A stretch of 64,000 nt of DNA from Hyphomicrobiales bacterium (GTDB lineage: Bacteria; Pseudomonadota; Alphaproteobacteria; Rhizobiales; Ancalomicrobiaceae): NCBI GenBank assembly GCA_021286855.1, contig JAJTBO010000008.1, positions 1 to 64,000 of the forward strand, written 5' to 3'. The translations under genes were made by a program, and so were the position numbers. Positions 48,271 to 57,936 of the stretch are shown here, piece by piece (positions within the stretch are counted from its first letter, which is position 1; each line of letters starts with the position of its first letter). Below the pieces are notes generated by a model. That model did not search any database and was not told where the DNA came from. It saw nothing but the letters and a program-made list of their open reading frames with translations.

Positions 48271-48414
48271 CTCGCGTCGCAGTCGACGAGGTTCCTCATA
48301 GCGCGAAACTACCCCTCGCCTCCACTCGATGCGCAGGACGAGCGGGATGACGCCGCGTCGCCCGCTCGGCGAGCGGGCATGTGCTCAAATTTTTTCCATT
48401 TGCCCACGAAATGA

Positions 48415-48924
<510 letters not shown>

Positions 48925-49027
48925 GCGACACGCTAGATCCCTCGTCCGTCTCACTCTCCTTCCCGCCCCGACAATTCCCGTCGAGCGCACCGGACCAGTG
49001 CACACCCAAGTGAAAGGGATAGATCCC

Positions 49028-50437
49028 ATGACGAAGACCGCGAAGGACGTCCTCGCCCTCATCAAGGAGCAGGACGTCAAGTACGTCGATTTCCGCTTCA
49101 CCGATCCGCGCGGCAAGTGGCAGCACGTCACCTTCGACGTCGGTCTGGTCGACGAGGACATCTTCGCCGAAGGCACCATGTTCGACGGCTCTTCGATCGC
49201 CGGCTGGAAGGCCATCAACGAGTCCGACATGGTCCTGATCCCGGATCCGGAGACCGCGTTCATCGACCCGTTCTTCGCCCAGACCACTCTGGTGATCGTG
49301 TGCGACATCCTGGAGCCGTCGGGCGACCGTTACGGCCGTGACCCGCGCGGCATCGCCAAGAAGGCCGAGGCCTATCTGAAGACCACCGGCATCGGCGACA
49401 GCTGCTTCTTCGGTCCCGAAGCCGAATTCTTCATCTTCTCGGACGTCCGCTACTCGGCCGACCCCTACAACACCGGCTTCCAGGTCGACGATCCGGAGCT
49501 GCCGATCAACACCGCCACCGAATACGAGGGCGGCAACCTCGGCCATCACGTCAAGACCAAGGGCGGCTACTTCCCGGTTCCGCCGATCGACAGCTGCCAG
49601 GACATCCGTGGCGAGATGCTGTCGATGATGGCCAAGATGGGCGTCGTCACCGAGAAGCACCACCATGAGGTCGCCTCGGCCCAGCACGAGCTCGGCATCA
49701 AGTTCGCGCCGCTGACCCGCGTCGCCGACCATCTGCAGATCTACAAGTACGCGATCCATCAGGTCGCCGCCGCCTACGGCAAGTCCGCGACCTTCATGCC
49801 GAAGCCGGTGTTCGGCGACAACGGCTCGGGCATGCACGTCCACCAGTCGATCTGGAAGGACGGCAAGCCGACCTTCGCCGGCAACCAGTACGCCGATCTC
49901 TCCGAGACCTGCCTCTACTACATCGGCGGCATCCTGAAGCACGCCAAGTCGCTGAACGCCTTCACCAACCCGTCGACCAACTCCTACAAGCGTCTGGTCC
50001 CGGGCTACGAGGCTCCGGTGCTGCTCGCCTACTCGGCCCGTAACCGTTCGGCTTCGGTCCGTATTCCGTGGGGCAACTCGCCGAAGGCCAAGCGCATCGA
50101 GGTCCGCTTCCCGGATCCGACCGCCAACCCCTATCTCGCCTTCGCCGCCATGCTCATGGCCGGTATCGACGGCATCGTGAACAAGATCCATCCCGGCCCG
50201 GCGATGGACAAGAACCTCTACGATCTGCCGCCGAAGGAGCTCAAGAAGATCCCGACCGTGTGCGGCTCGCTGCGCGAAGCGCTCGACAGCCTCAAGAAGG
50301 ACAACGCCTACCTCACGGCCGGCGGCGTCTTCGAGCCGGACTTCATCGAGAGCTACATCGAGCTCAAGACCGAAGAGCTGATGCGCTACGAGATGACCCC
50401 GCATCCGGTCGAGTACGAGATGTACTTCTCCTGCTGA
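49028..50437 (+). CDS. glnA: Type I glutamine synthetase
   Basis: 469 residues, GSI-beta type. The conserved blocks are [10 protein letters not shown] (residue ~51), FFGPEAEFF (~128), [16 protein letters not shown] (~261), [12 protein letters not shown] (~338) and [14 protein letters not shown], in which Tyr398 is the adenylylation site. It condenses glutamate and ammonium, and is the endpoint for the ammonium made by nitrate reduction, ethanolamine deamination and nitrogen fixation. The start is ATG 49028; a GTG 30 bp upstream is less likely. Codon use is the regular C-biased set of highly expressed genes. Confidence 0.98.
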   Translation: MTKTAKDVLALIKEQDVKYVDFRFTDPRGKWQHVTFDVGLVDEDIFAEGTMFDGSSIAGWKAINESDMVLIPDPETAFIDPFFAQTTLVIVCDILEPSGDRYGRDPRGIAKKAEAYLKTTGIGDSCFFGPEAEFFIFSDVRYSADPYNTGFQVDDPELPINTATEYEGGNLGHHVKTKGGYFPVPPIDSCQDIRGEMLSMMAKMGVVTEKHHHEVASAQHELGIKFAPLTRVADHLQIYKYAIHQVAAAYGKSATFMPKPVFGDNGSGMHVHQSIWKDGKPTFAGNQYADLSETCLYYIGGILKHAKSLNAFTNPSTNSYKRLVPGYEAPVLLAYSARNRSASVRIPWGNSPKAKRIEVRFPDPTANPYLAFAAMLMAGIDGIVNKIHPGPAMDKNLYDLPPKELKKIPTVCGSLREALDSLKKDNAYLTAGGVFEPDFIESYIELKTEELMRYEMTPHPVEYEMYFSC

Positions 50438-50465
50438 TCGGTCCTCGGACCATCGCAACATGTTT

Positions 50466-50497
50466 CGGGGCGCCCTCTGGGCGCCCCGTTTCGTTTC
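50466..50497 (+). terminator. Rho-independent terminator of glnA
   Basis: A perfect 10-bp stem, CGGGGCGCCC (50466-50475) with GGGCGCCCCG (50479-50488), loop TCT, followed by TTTCGTTTCG. It begins 29 bp past the glnA stop. Confidence 0.88.
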
Positions 50498-50523
50498 GAT
50501 CGACGAGAGGGAAGACCGTCGCC

Positions 50524-51738
50524 TCAGGCCGGGACCGGCGTCGGCTCGGCCGAGCGCGACGGCGTCAGCGCGACCCAGAGCGAGCCGGCGGCGACGGCGA
50601 GCACGGGCGCGAGGCCGACGACATGGCCGGTCAGGCTGGCGATCCAGATCGCCGGCGGCGTCGTCAGCCAGAGGAACATGGCGACCCGGTCGAAGCGACG
50701 CGGCGCGCCGCGCCAGACGCGCATCGCGGCGAGAAGGCCGGGCGCGGCCCAGATGGTCAGGTCGTATTCGAGCATGAACGGGGTGGCGAGCGGCATCGCC
50801 ACGCAGAGGACGACGATGCGCGCCTCGAGATCGCGGCTGCGCCGCCACACCGTCCAGACGGCGACCCAGGCGGCCAGCGTCGAGACGGCCTGCGCGGCCT
50901 TCGCCAGCGTCGCGTCGTGGGTCAGACGCTCGACCAGTACGAAGACGGTCGGGAAGCGATCGGCCGGCAGCTTACCGGAGACGACCAACTGCATGTGGTC
51001 GGGCAGATGGACGAGGAAGGCCCACCAGATGTCGAGGCCGAAGGCGGCGACGGAGGCGAGCGGCAGAGCCGCCGCGGAGACGACGAAGCCGAGGAGCGCA
51101 CGGCGATCGCCGGCGGCGAGCATCGCGATCGGGGCGAGCACCGCGACCTGCGGCTTGTAGACGAGCAGGCCGAAGAGCAGGCCGGCAAGGAGCGAGCGGC
51201 GCGCGCCGAGCGCGACGCAACCGCCGAGGAGCAGCGAGGCGGTCAGCGCGCCGTTCTGGCCGACCAGGGTGTTCTGCACGATCGGCGGCGCCAGCAAGAT
51301 CGCCGGCAGGGCGATCCGGCCCCGGCGCCACAGGAGCAGCACGAAGGGCGTGGTGGTGGCGAGGAGCCAGGCCGGCAGCGCGGCGAGATAGGGCAGCGCC
51401 CCGAGCGGCGCGATCAACAGCAGCAGATTGGGCGGATAGGCCCAGGGGAAATGCGGTCCGAGGTGGGAAATCTCGTCCTGCATCGCGAAATAGCGCGGCA
51501 TGTCGAAGACCGCCGACGCGTTGCCGGTGATCGTCAACCGGGCGGCTGAATAGAAGGCGAGGAAGTCGTTGCCGACGACGCCGCCGCCCATGTTGGAGAG
51601 ACCCGTCCCGGTCGGCCACAGGCAGGCGGCCGCGCCGACGACGCCGTAGGCGGCCGACAGGACCAGGATCAGGATGAGGGGCGCCGCCCGATCGGCGGGA
51701 ATGTCCTCGCCCCGTCGCAGCGCTCGCCGAAGATCCAT
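50524..51738 (-). CDS. GT87-like (DUF2029) membrane glycosyltransferase
   Basis: 404 residues with about ten membrane segments. GNDFLAFYSAARLTITGNASAVFD (residues ~55-80) carries the Asp of the first loop expected for polyprenol-phosphate-dependent transferases, and FPWAYPPNLLLLIAPLG and LLVYKPQVAVLAPIAML are typical DUF2029 blocks. Members add a mannose or related sugar to lipid-linked acceptors; the acceptor here is unknown. The start is ATG 51738. It is convergent with glnA and has no partner genes. Confidence 0.8.
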   Translation of the reverse strand: MDLRRALRRGEDIPADRAAPLILILVLSAAYGVVGAAACLWPTGTGLSNMGGGVVGNDFLAFYSAARLTITGNASAVFDMPRYFAMQDEISHLGPHFPWAYPPNLLLLIAPLGALPYLAALPAWLLATTTPFVLLLWRRGRIALPAILLAPPIVQNTLVGQNGALTASLLLGGCVALGARRSLLAGLLFGLLVYKPQVAVLAPIAMLAAGDRRALLGFVVSAAALPLASVAAFGLDIWWAFLVHLPDHMQLVVSGKLPADRFPTVFVLVERLTHDATLAKAAQAVSTLAAWVAVWTVWRRSRDLEARIVVLCVAMPLATPFMLEYDLTIWAAPGLLAAMRVWRGAPRRFDRVAMFLWLTTPPAIWIASLTGHVVGLAPVLAVAAGSLWVALTPSRSAEPTPVPA

Positions 51739-51813
51739 CGTCGCCCTCCCCTCCATCGATGCCGGCGAGCTTCGCACGATCGCCTCGAGGAAAGGTTACG
51801 GGGGGGCGGACAC

Positions 51814-51850
51814 GAAAACGGCTCCGGATCGCCGTGATCCGGAGCCGTTT
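51814..51850 (-). terminator. Rho-independent terminator of the nlpD-like gene
   Basis: A perfect 15-bp stem, 51816-51830 with 51836-51850 (core CGGCTCCGGATC), loop 5 nt, followed on the minus strand by TTTTCGTG. It begins 46 bp past the stop. Confidence 0.9.
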
Positions 51851-51895
51851 CCCTGTCGATGCGCCCGGCGTGGCCTCCGCCGGGCGCAAAGCGGA

Positions 51896-53539
51896 TCAGT
51901 TGGAGGCGAGCCAGGGCTTGGGATCGATCGCCTTCTGGCCCTTGCGCAGCTCGAAATGGAGCTGCGGCTGGGAGACCGAGCCGGTCGCGCCGGCGCGGGC
52001 GATGATCTGGCCGCGGTTGACCTTGTCGCCGCGGTTGACCAGCAGTTCGCTGGCGTGGGCGTAGGCGGTGACGTAGCCGTTCGAATGGCGGACCAGGACG
52101 AGGTTGCCGTAGCCCTTGAGCTCGTTGCCGGAATAGATCACTTCGCCGGCGTCGGCGGCCTTGACCGAGGTGCCCTCGGGCACTGCGAGGTTGATGCCCT
52201 CGTTGCGCTCGCCGTTGGCCTTGGCGCCGTACTCGGAGATGATCCGGCCGCGCACCGGCCAGCGGAACGAGCCGGCGGCGCCGGACTTGTCGTCCTCGGC
52301 GGGCGAGGGTTCGCGCGCCACGGCGATGGTCTCGGCCGCCTTCTGGTCGATCTTCGAGGTGTCCTTGACCGGCGCCGGATGAGCCTCGGCCTTCGGAGCG
52401 GCGGCGGCGACCTGCTGCGGCTTGACGGCGGGGGCGGCGGCCACGGCGGTCGGCTGCGGGGCCGCGGCCGGGGCCTGCGAGGTCTTCAACATCAGCTTGG
52501 TGCCGGCCGGCAGCAGGATCTGCTGTCCGGGCGAGATCGCGGAGGACCGCATGGCGTTGCGCTCGCGCAGCGCCTGCTCGCTGACGCCATAGGTCTTGGC
52601 GATCGAGGCGAGGGTGTCGCCCTTGCGGACCGTATAGGCGCCGACCAGCTTGACGCCGCCCTGCGGGCGCGGCGGTTCGGCCGGGGCGACGGCGACGCGG
52701 GTGGGCGAAGCCGGCGGCGTGGCGATCGGCTGCCGCGGCTGGGCGGCGGCGGCGGGGATCGAACCGGTGGTCATGTGTTGCGGCGGCAGCGGCTGCGCCT
52801 GGGGCGCGAGCGGGCGCACCGGCGCGGAGACGCGGGTGGTGGCGACCGGACGCGGCGGCTGAACCGGCGCAGAGACCTGGGTCGGGGCGACCGGACGCAG
52901 CGGCTGGACCGGCGCGGCGGCGACGGGGGTCGGCGCGGGCATCGGCGCGGCCGCGGTCGGACGATTGTAGACCGGGATCAGGACGCGATCGCCGGGTCCG
53001 GGCGCACGGCCGGGCGCATAGCCGTTGGTCTGGCGCAGCGCCGCGATCGGAACGCCGTAGCGGTTCGACAGCGTGTCGAGGGTTTCGCCCTGGCGGAGCG
53101 TCACCCAGGTGCCGCCGGCGGGCGTCCACCCGCCGGCCGCGGCGACGCGGGTCTGCTCGACCGGCTGGGCGGCGGGGCGGGTCGCGTCGGCGAGCGGATG
53201 AGCGACGGTCTCGGCATAGGGGCCGGAGGGCGCCGGAGCGAGATCGGCGCGGGCGACCGGGGCGGTTCCCGGCTCGATCGATCCGGTGGTGTCGACGTTG
53301 CGCCACTGCCGTTCGGCGGCGTCTCCGCCATAGGGCTGGGCGGCGTAGGCGGCGCCGTTCCTCGGCATCGATTCGCCGCCATTCAGGATGGCGCGCTGAT
53401 TGGGGGTCGAGCCGGTGTAGACGGGGTCCGAGAACCGACCGACGTCGCTCGAACAGCCGCCGAGGGCGGCGGCGGCGGCAAGGAGAATCGCCGCGCGGGA
53501 CACGGTGCCGGAGCAGAGGTTCAAGATCGTCGGACGCAT
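51896..53539 (-). CDS. nlpD: NlpD-like lipoprotein with two LysM and a degenerate M23 domain
   Basis: 547 residues. The start at ATG 53539 gives a lipoprotein signal (AAILLAAAAALGGCSS); an ATG 51 bp upstream is also open. LysM 1 is WVTLRQGETLDTLSNRYGV (~140) and LysM 2 is AYTVRKGDTLASIAKTYGV (~300), joined by long Pro/Ala/Val-rich linkers. The C-terminal LytM/M23 domain lacks normal zinc ligands: EGINL replaces HxGxD-type residues and PQLHFELR replaces PHLHFE. It is therefore likely an amidase activator rather than a peptidase. The order surE-pcm-nlpD on this strand is the classic one. Confidence 0.88.
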   Translation of the reverse strand: MRPTILNLCSGTVSRAAILLAAAAALGGCSSDVGRFSDPVYTGSTPNQRAILNGGESMPRNGAAYAAQPYGGDAAERQWRNVDTTGSIEPGTAPVARADLAPAPSGPYAETVAHPLADATRPAAQPVEQTRVAAAGGWTPAGGTWVTLRQGETLDTLSNRYGVPIAALRQTNGYAPGRAPGPGDRVLIPVYNRPTAAAPMPAPTPVAAAPVQPLRPVAPTQVSAPVQPPRPVATTRVSAPVRPLAPQAQPLPPQHMTTGSIPAAAAQPRQPIATPPASPTRVAVAPAEPPRPQGGVKLVGAYTVRKGDTLASIAKTYGVSEQALRERNAMRSSAISPGQQILLPAGTKLMLKTSQAPAAAPQPTAVAAAPAVKPQQVAAAAPKAEAHPAPVKDTSKIDQKAAETIAVAREPSPAEDDKSGAAGSFRWPVRGRIISEYGAKANGERNEGINLAVPEGTSVKAADAGEVIYSGNELKGYGNLVLVRHSNGYVTAYAHASELLVNRGDKVNRGQIIARAGATGSVSQPQLHFELRKGQKAIDPKPWLASN

Positions 53540-53746
53540 CGCAACACTCACGCCGTTTTGACGAAAATCTCGTCGTTCACGTGCATCCATTCAAAGCATC
53601 GTAACGTTGACGAAGGCTTAAGCGCGGTCGCGAATTCACCATATCGGTGGAAACATCCGCACGCGGAGCGCGATCCACAAGGGCGCGCTCGCGCGACGGC
53701 CGGAAACCGCCGGCGCGTGGCTCAGAGGGTGATTGCGCGGAAATCG

Positions 53747-53828
53747 GAGAGCGCTGGCGCGTGGTTCAGAGAGCGCTGGCGCGTGGTTCAGAGAGCGCTG
53801 GCGCGTGGTTCAGAGAGCGCTGGCGCGG
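53747..53828. repeat. Tandem repeat, 22-bp unit, about 3.7 copies
   Basis: Three identical units (53747-53768, 53769-53790, 53791-53812) and a partial fourth to about 53828. The unit core is GAGAGCGCTGGCGCGTGG followed by TTCA. A diverged copy lies at 53710-53730. The last unit contains the pcm stop codon. Confidence 0.92.
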
Positions 53829-54502
53829 CCGGGAACCATGGCGACGCGGCGGATCGGGCCGACATCCTCGCGGACGACGCCGGCGTCGGCGCGACGGAAG
53901 CGGGCGAGGACCTGCGGTTCGCGCGGCCGGCCGAGGGCGGCGACGAGGACGCCCTGCGGCGCGAGCTGATCGAGGAGCGCGCGCGGCGGCGCTTCGACCG
54001 CGCCTTCGACGACGATGCGGTGGAAGGGCGCGTGGCGGGCAAAGCCGTCGAGCCCGTCCTGGACCGCCGGCACGACGTTGTCGAGGCCGAGGGCGGCGAA
54101 GCGATCGACGGCGAGATCGGCGAGGGTGCGGAAGCGCTCGATCGTATAGACCTTGGTGCAGAGGCCGGCGAGGATCGCCGTGCCCCAGCCCGAACCGGTG
54201 CCGATCTGCAGGAGGCGATGTTCGGGAGCGATCTCGGCGGCCTGATAGACGAGGCCGAGGACGGAGGGCGCGTCGCAGGTCTGGCCGCATTCGATCGGGA
54301 TCGGCCGATCCTCGTAGGCACGGTCCTTGTGCGCGGCGGCGACGAACAGGCTGCGCGGCAGAATCTCGATCGCGCCGAGGATCCGGCGGTCGTGCAGGCC
54401 CTTCGAAGAGAGGGTCAGCGCGAGGCGCGCCAGGGCCATCGCTTCGCCGTCGTCCGAGCGGTACTCGGCGTGGCGCAGGAGAGCGGCATGGCGACCGGCC
54501 AT
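53810..54502 (-). CDS. pcm: Protein-L-isoaspartate O-methyltransferase
   Basis: 230 residues. It starts MAGRHAALLRHAEYRSD (ATG 54502, GGAG site). IPIECGQTCDAP is the family's substrate block (normally IGxGQTISQP), and LLQIGTGSGWGTAILAGL is the SAM-binding motif I. It methylates isoaspartyl residues to begin protein repair. It is 63 bp after surE, the usual partner. The last codons and stop (ASAL-stop) lie in the tandem repeat, so the C-terminus may have been shaped by repeat expansion. Confidence 0.9.
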   Translation of the reverse strand: MAGRHAALLRHAEYRSDDGEAMALARLALTLSSKGLHDRRILGAIEILPRSLFVAAAHKDRAYEDRPIPIECGQTCDAPSVLGLVYQAAEIAPEHRLLQIGTGSGWGTAILAGLCTKVYTIERFRTLADLAVDRFAALGLDNVVPAVQDGLDGFARHAPFHRIVVEGAVEAPPRALLDQLAPQGVLVAALGRPREPQVLARFRRADAGVVREDVGPIRRVAMVPGRASAL

Positions 54503-54565
54503 CGAGGGGGGCTCCGAAAACGACGCGTGACCCGCCGTCTTAGAGACATCCAACTGAATTTTCGG

Positions 54566-55333
54566 TTACCCGCCGGCGAGGAAGGCGCTCGCGAGGCGAT
54601 CGCGGGTCGCGTGGTCGGTCAGGTCGAGGCGCAGCGGCGTCACCGAGACGGCGCCGCGAGCGAGCGCCTCGAGGTCGGTGCCCTCGGCCGGGGTCGTCGT
54701 CTGCGGCCGATACTGGATCCAGTAATAGGGATTGCCGCGGCCGTCGACGCGTGGGTCGACGCCGACGGTGGCGTCGTTGCGGGCGCCCTGGGCGGTCACC
54801 GCGACGCCGGTGACGGCGTCGGGCTCACGGGCGGGAAAATTGACGTTGATCAGGGTTCCTGCCGGGACGCCCGCGTCGAGCAGACGGGAGAGGACGGCGG
54901 GGCCATGCGCTTCGGCGCAGCGCCAGTCGGGCTGGGCGTCGCTCGACCAGGCGTAGGCCTGCGACAGGGCGACGGAGGGAATGCCGAGCAGCGTCCCTTC
55001 CATGGCGGCGGCGATGGTGCCGGAATAGGTGACGTCGTCGGCGACGTTGGCGCCGCGATTGACGCCGGAGAGCACCAGCGCCGGCTTGGCGTCGAGGATG
55101 TGGCGCACGCCCATGATGACGCAGTCGGTCGGGGTGCCGCGAACGGCGAAATGGCGATCGGAGATCTTGCGCAGGCGCAGGGGATCGGAGAGCGACAGCG
55201 AATGGGCCTTGCCCGACTGATCCGTCTCGGGGGCGACCACCCAGACGTCGTCGGAGAGTTCGCGGGCGATGCGCTCGAGCACGCGCAGGCCGGTGGCGTG
55301 GATGCCGTCGTCGTTGGTGATCAGAATGCGCAT
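54566..55333 (-). CDS. surE: 5'/3'-nucleotidase SurE
   Basis: 255 residues. [16 protein letters not shown] carries the metal-binding Asp pair (Asp8, Asp9), followed by [37 protein letters not shown] and [28 protein letters not shown]. This metal-dependent phosphatase acts on nucleoside monophosphates. The start is ATG 55333. It is upstream of pcm and nlpD on the same strand and 65 bp after the 43-residue gene. Confidence 0.97.
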   Translation of the reverse strand: MRILITNDDGIHATGLRVLERIARELSDDVWVVAPETDQSGKAHSLSLSDPLRLRKISDRHFAVRGTPTDCVIMGVRHILDAKPALVLSGVNRGANVADDVTYSGTIAAAMEGTLLGIPSVALSQAYAWSSDAQPDWRCAEAHGPAVLSRLLDAGVPAGTLINVNFPAREPDAVTGVAVTAQGARNDATVGVDPRVDGRGNPYYWIQYRPQTTTPAEGTDLEALARGAVSVTPLRLDLTDHATRDRLASAFLAGG

Positions 55334-55398
55334 GGGGATCTCCCGAGAGAGATCCCGAGGTAGCACGTCGGTTCCGGCGGCGGCAAGCCGCGAGCCCC

Positions 55399-55530
55399 TC
55401 AGATCCAGAGGATCGGCTCTTCCGGCGACCGCGAGGCGCGGCGGCGCAACACGCGCCAACCCCAGGCGAGGCCGGCGAAGAGAAGGACGGCGACGAGCGC
55501 GACGGCGACGATGAATTCGGACGCCTTCAT
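55399..55530 (-). CDS. Small single-pass membrane protein (43 residues)
   Basis: [25 protein letters not shown] forms one membrane segment, followed by a basic stretch (RVLRRRASR) and the end EEPILWI. A GGGAG site lies upstream of ATG 55530. It sits between the Sel1-like gene and surE on the same strand. I do not recognise a family and the coding status rests on the start context and the membrane segment. Confidence 0.5.
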   Translation of the reverse strand: MKASEFIVAVALVAVLLFAGLAWGWRVLRRRASRSPEEPILWI

Positions 55531-55621
55531 GGGTGCGGCTCCCGGGTTCGGCGACCTGTCGGCCCCGCCCTCTCCCGACGCGACCGACAAGCGGTCGCCG
55601 GACGGGCGGAACGGCGGTCGT

Positions 55622-55891
55622 TCAGTGGCAACGGATCCATTCGCGCGCCTGGCGCTGCGCCTCGGCGACCTCGGCCGAGCTCATCTCGGCGGCCATCTCC
55701 TGGCGGCGGGTGACGGCGTCGCGGTTGCCGCGAGCGGCGGCGAGATTGAACCACATGTGCGCGGCGATGCGGTCGACGTCGCCGTTGCGGCCGATCGAGC
55801 GATCGAGCCCCATCTGGAAGAAGACGTCGGCGGTGACGGCCTGGGCGCCGAGGCCGGCGATGTCGGGTGAATTCATTTCGAAGCGAGCCAT
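55622..55891 (-). CDS. Small Sel1-repeat-like protein
   Basis: 89 residues starting MARFEMNSPDIAG. HMWFNLAAARGNRDAVTRRQEMAAEMSSAEVAEAQRQAREW is the form found at the last Sel1/TPR-like repeat of many alphaproteobacterial proteins. No signal peptide is seen. Its partner and role are unknown. The upstream 280 bp (55892-56171) are AT-rich with no clear promoter. Confidence 0.7.
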   Translation of the reverse strand: MARFEMNSPDIAGLGAQAVTADVFFQMGLDRSIGRNGDVDRIAAHMWFNLAAARGNRDAVTRRQEMAAEMSSAEVAEAQRQAREWIRCH

Positions 55892-56171
55892 GATCGTTGT
55901 CCCCACTATCTTCTGCGGTTTCACTCGTCGATTTACTTCGACGACCCGCGTTCATGGGGAAATGCTCGCCTATTCGACTAAAACTCGAGTTAAATTGAAT
56001 GCTTAATCGAGAGACAACAGAATCGAAACGAAAGGTATATTTCACCGGGGATTCATCTTCTCGTGGCGAAAAACTCTTTCGAATCAGCAAACGTGCCGCA
56101 GCGGCAACGGAATCGCGGCAAGATTCGATTCACCGCGATTCCGTCTCCGGCGTGAAATCCCCAGTTGTTCG

Positions 56172-56867
56172 TCACTGCGCACGCTGGCCGAACAACACCT
56201 TCTTGGCCGCGTCGTCGGTGGCGATGTCGCGGCGCAGTTCGATGCCGAGCGCCAGACCGCGGGCGACGGCGGGACGCGCGAGCATCCGATCGAGCCAGCG
56301 GCCGAAGGCGGGGAATTCACCGCGCTCGATGCCCTGACCCTCATAGAGCTTGGCCCAGCCGACGATCGCCATGTCGGCGATCGAATAGTCGCCGGCGACG
56401 AAGTCGCGGGTCTCCAGGCGCTTGTTCAAGACGCCGTAGAGGCGATGGGTCTCGTTGCGATAACGATCGATGGCGTAGGGGATCTTCTCGGGCGCGTATT
56501 TCGCGAAGTGATGGTTCTGACCGAGCATCGGCCCGAAGCCGCCCATCTGCCACATCAGCCATTCCTCGACCTCGACGCGGCCGCGTTCGTCGGCGGGATA
56601 GAAGCGCCCGAACTTACGGCCGAGATAGAGCATGATCGCGCCCGATTCGAAGATCGAGATCGGCGCGCCGCCGGGACCGTCGAGATCGACCAGGGCCGGC
56701 ATCTTGTTGTTCGGCGAGATCTTCAGAAATTCGGGATCGAACTGCGCGCCCTTGCCGATGTCGATCGGGATCACCTCGTAGGGCGCGCCGAGCTCCTCGA
56801 GCATGATCGAGATCTTCCAGCCGTTCGGGGTCGGCCAGTAGTAGAGGCGCAGAGAAGGAGAAGCCAT
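56172..56867 (-). CDS. Glutathione S-transferase, YghU/YfcG-like
   Basis: 231 residues. The N-terminal thioredoxin-like domain (LRLYYWPTPNGWKISIMLEELGAPYEVIPIDIGKGAQFDPEFLKISPNNKMPALVD) with TPNGWKI is characteristic of the Nu-class bacterial GSTs that reduce disulfides; FESGAIMLYLGRKFG binds the gamma-glutamyl part. The C-terminal helical domain contains GDYSIADMAIVGWAKL. The start is ATG 56867 behind AGAGAAGGAGAAGCC. It appears monocistronic. Confidence 0.93.
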   Translation of the reverse strand: MASPSLRLYYWPTPNGWKISIMLEELGAPYEVIPIDIGKGAQFDPEFLKISPNNKMPALVDLDGPGGAPISIFESGAIMLYLGRKFGRFYPADERGRVEVEEWLMWQMGGFGPMLGQNHHFAKYAPEKIPYAIDRYRNETHRLYGVLNKRLETRDFVAGDYSIADMAIVGWAKLYEGQGIERGEFPAFGRWLDRMLARPAVARGLALGIELRRDIATDDAAKKVLFGQRAQ

Positions 56868-57050
56868 TTCGCGAAGTCCTCGTCGCTGAAGGGCGTCCGC
56901 CCGCCGAGGCATGGCGGGGGTTCCCCTTCTCAGATGGGGCGGCGAGGGACCGGCGACCAGAGGGGCGGCGTGCGAAGCCCATGAACGACGACACCCTCCG
57001 CGGGGTCGCGCGGAGGGTGTCGCGGGGGGACCGGGGCTCGCGCCTCACGG

Positions 57051-57911
57051 TCAATCGAAGGGCTTGGGCGGCAGCGGCGGCGGCTCATGGACGAGCAGGA
57101 TGTCGATGCGCCGGTTGGCGGCGAGCATCGGCTCGTTGGGGAAGAGCGGATCGGTGTCGGCCTTGCCGACCACCGATTCGAAGCGGTCGTAGGGCACGCC
57201 GTAACCGGTCAGGACCTCCTCCACCGCGACGGCGCGGCCGGAGGAGAGATCCCAGGAGGAGGCGCCGCGGCCGGTCCAGCGCGTGTCGCCGGCGGTATGG
57301 CCGGTGATGCGGATGCGATGCGGCAACTTGGCGAGCGGAACGGCGAGTTTGGCCAGGATCGCCCGAGTGAACTCGTAGGGCTGTTTCGCCCCTTCGGCGA
57401 ACATCGAGCGGCCGTCTTGATCGACGAGGCGGATGTTGAGTCCTTCCGCCGTCTCTTCGAACATGACATGGCGGGAGATCTCCGAGATCTCGGGCATGTC
57501 CTGCAGGGCCTGACGCAGCGAGGCGGCGGCAGTGAGGAACTGACGCGGCTTCTCTTCCTTGGCCTGTTCGAAGTCGTGGGTGTTGTTCTCCGGGCCCTGC
57601 TTGGAGCGCTTGTCGTTGGACAACGCCGAGGTCTCGGCGTCGAGCTTCTTGTCGACGGCCGAGCTCTCCTTGAGGAACTTGCGGACCGGCAGGCCGTCGC
57701 GCTCGATCATGCCGGCGGTGCGCGGGATCGGCTGGACGCCGAAGGCGTCCTTGAGCGAGCCGGAAGCGTCGGCGAGCTTCTGCTTGTCCTGATTGGCGGC
57801 GGCCAGCATCATGACGAAGAAGGCCATGAGCAGCGCCATCAGGTCGGCGAAGGTGATGACCCAGGCGCCGCCGTGTCCGCCGCCGCCGCCGTGTCCCTTC
57901 TTCTTCGACAT
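57051..57911 (-). CDS. motB: MotB-type flagellar motor stator protein
   Basis: 286 residues. A Gly/Lys-rich N-terminus (MSKKKGHGGGGGHGG) precedes one membrane segment, WVITFADLMALLMAFFVMML, with the proton-pathway Asp23. The OmpA-like peptidoglycan-binding domain is in the last ~130 residues (RIRITGHTAGD, SSGRAVAVEEVLTGYGVPYDRFESVVGKAD, NRRIDILL). It forms the stator with the MotA encoded 25 bp upstream. Other flagellar genes are not in the window. Confidence 0.9.
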   Translation of the reverse strand: MSKKKGHGGGGGHGGAWVITFADLMALLMAFFVMMLAAANQDKQKLADASGSLKDAFGVQPIPRTAGMIERDGLPVRKFLKESSAVDKKLDAETSALSNDKRSKQGPENNTHDFEQAKEEKPRQFLTAAASLRQALQDMPEISEISRHVMFEETAEGLNIRLVDQDGRSMFAEGAKQPYEFTRAILAKLAVPLAKLPHRIRITGHTAGDTRWTGRGASSWDLSSGRAVAVEEVLTGYGVPYDRFESVVGKADTDPLFPNEPMLAANRRIDILLVHEPPPLPPKPFD

Positions 57912-57936
57912 CGCCGATCCTCCTCCGCGCGCCCGA

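Noticed and set aside
53747-53828. Possible CRISPR array
   Set aside because: Units are directly adjacent with no spacers and no cas genes are present; it is a simple tandem repeat.
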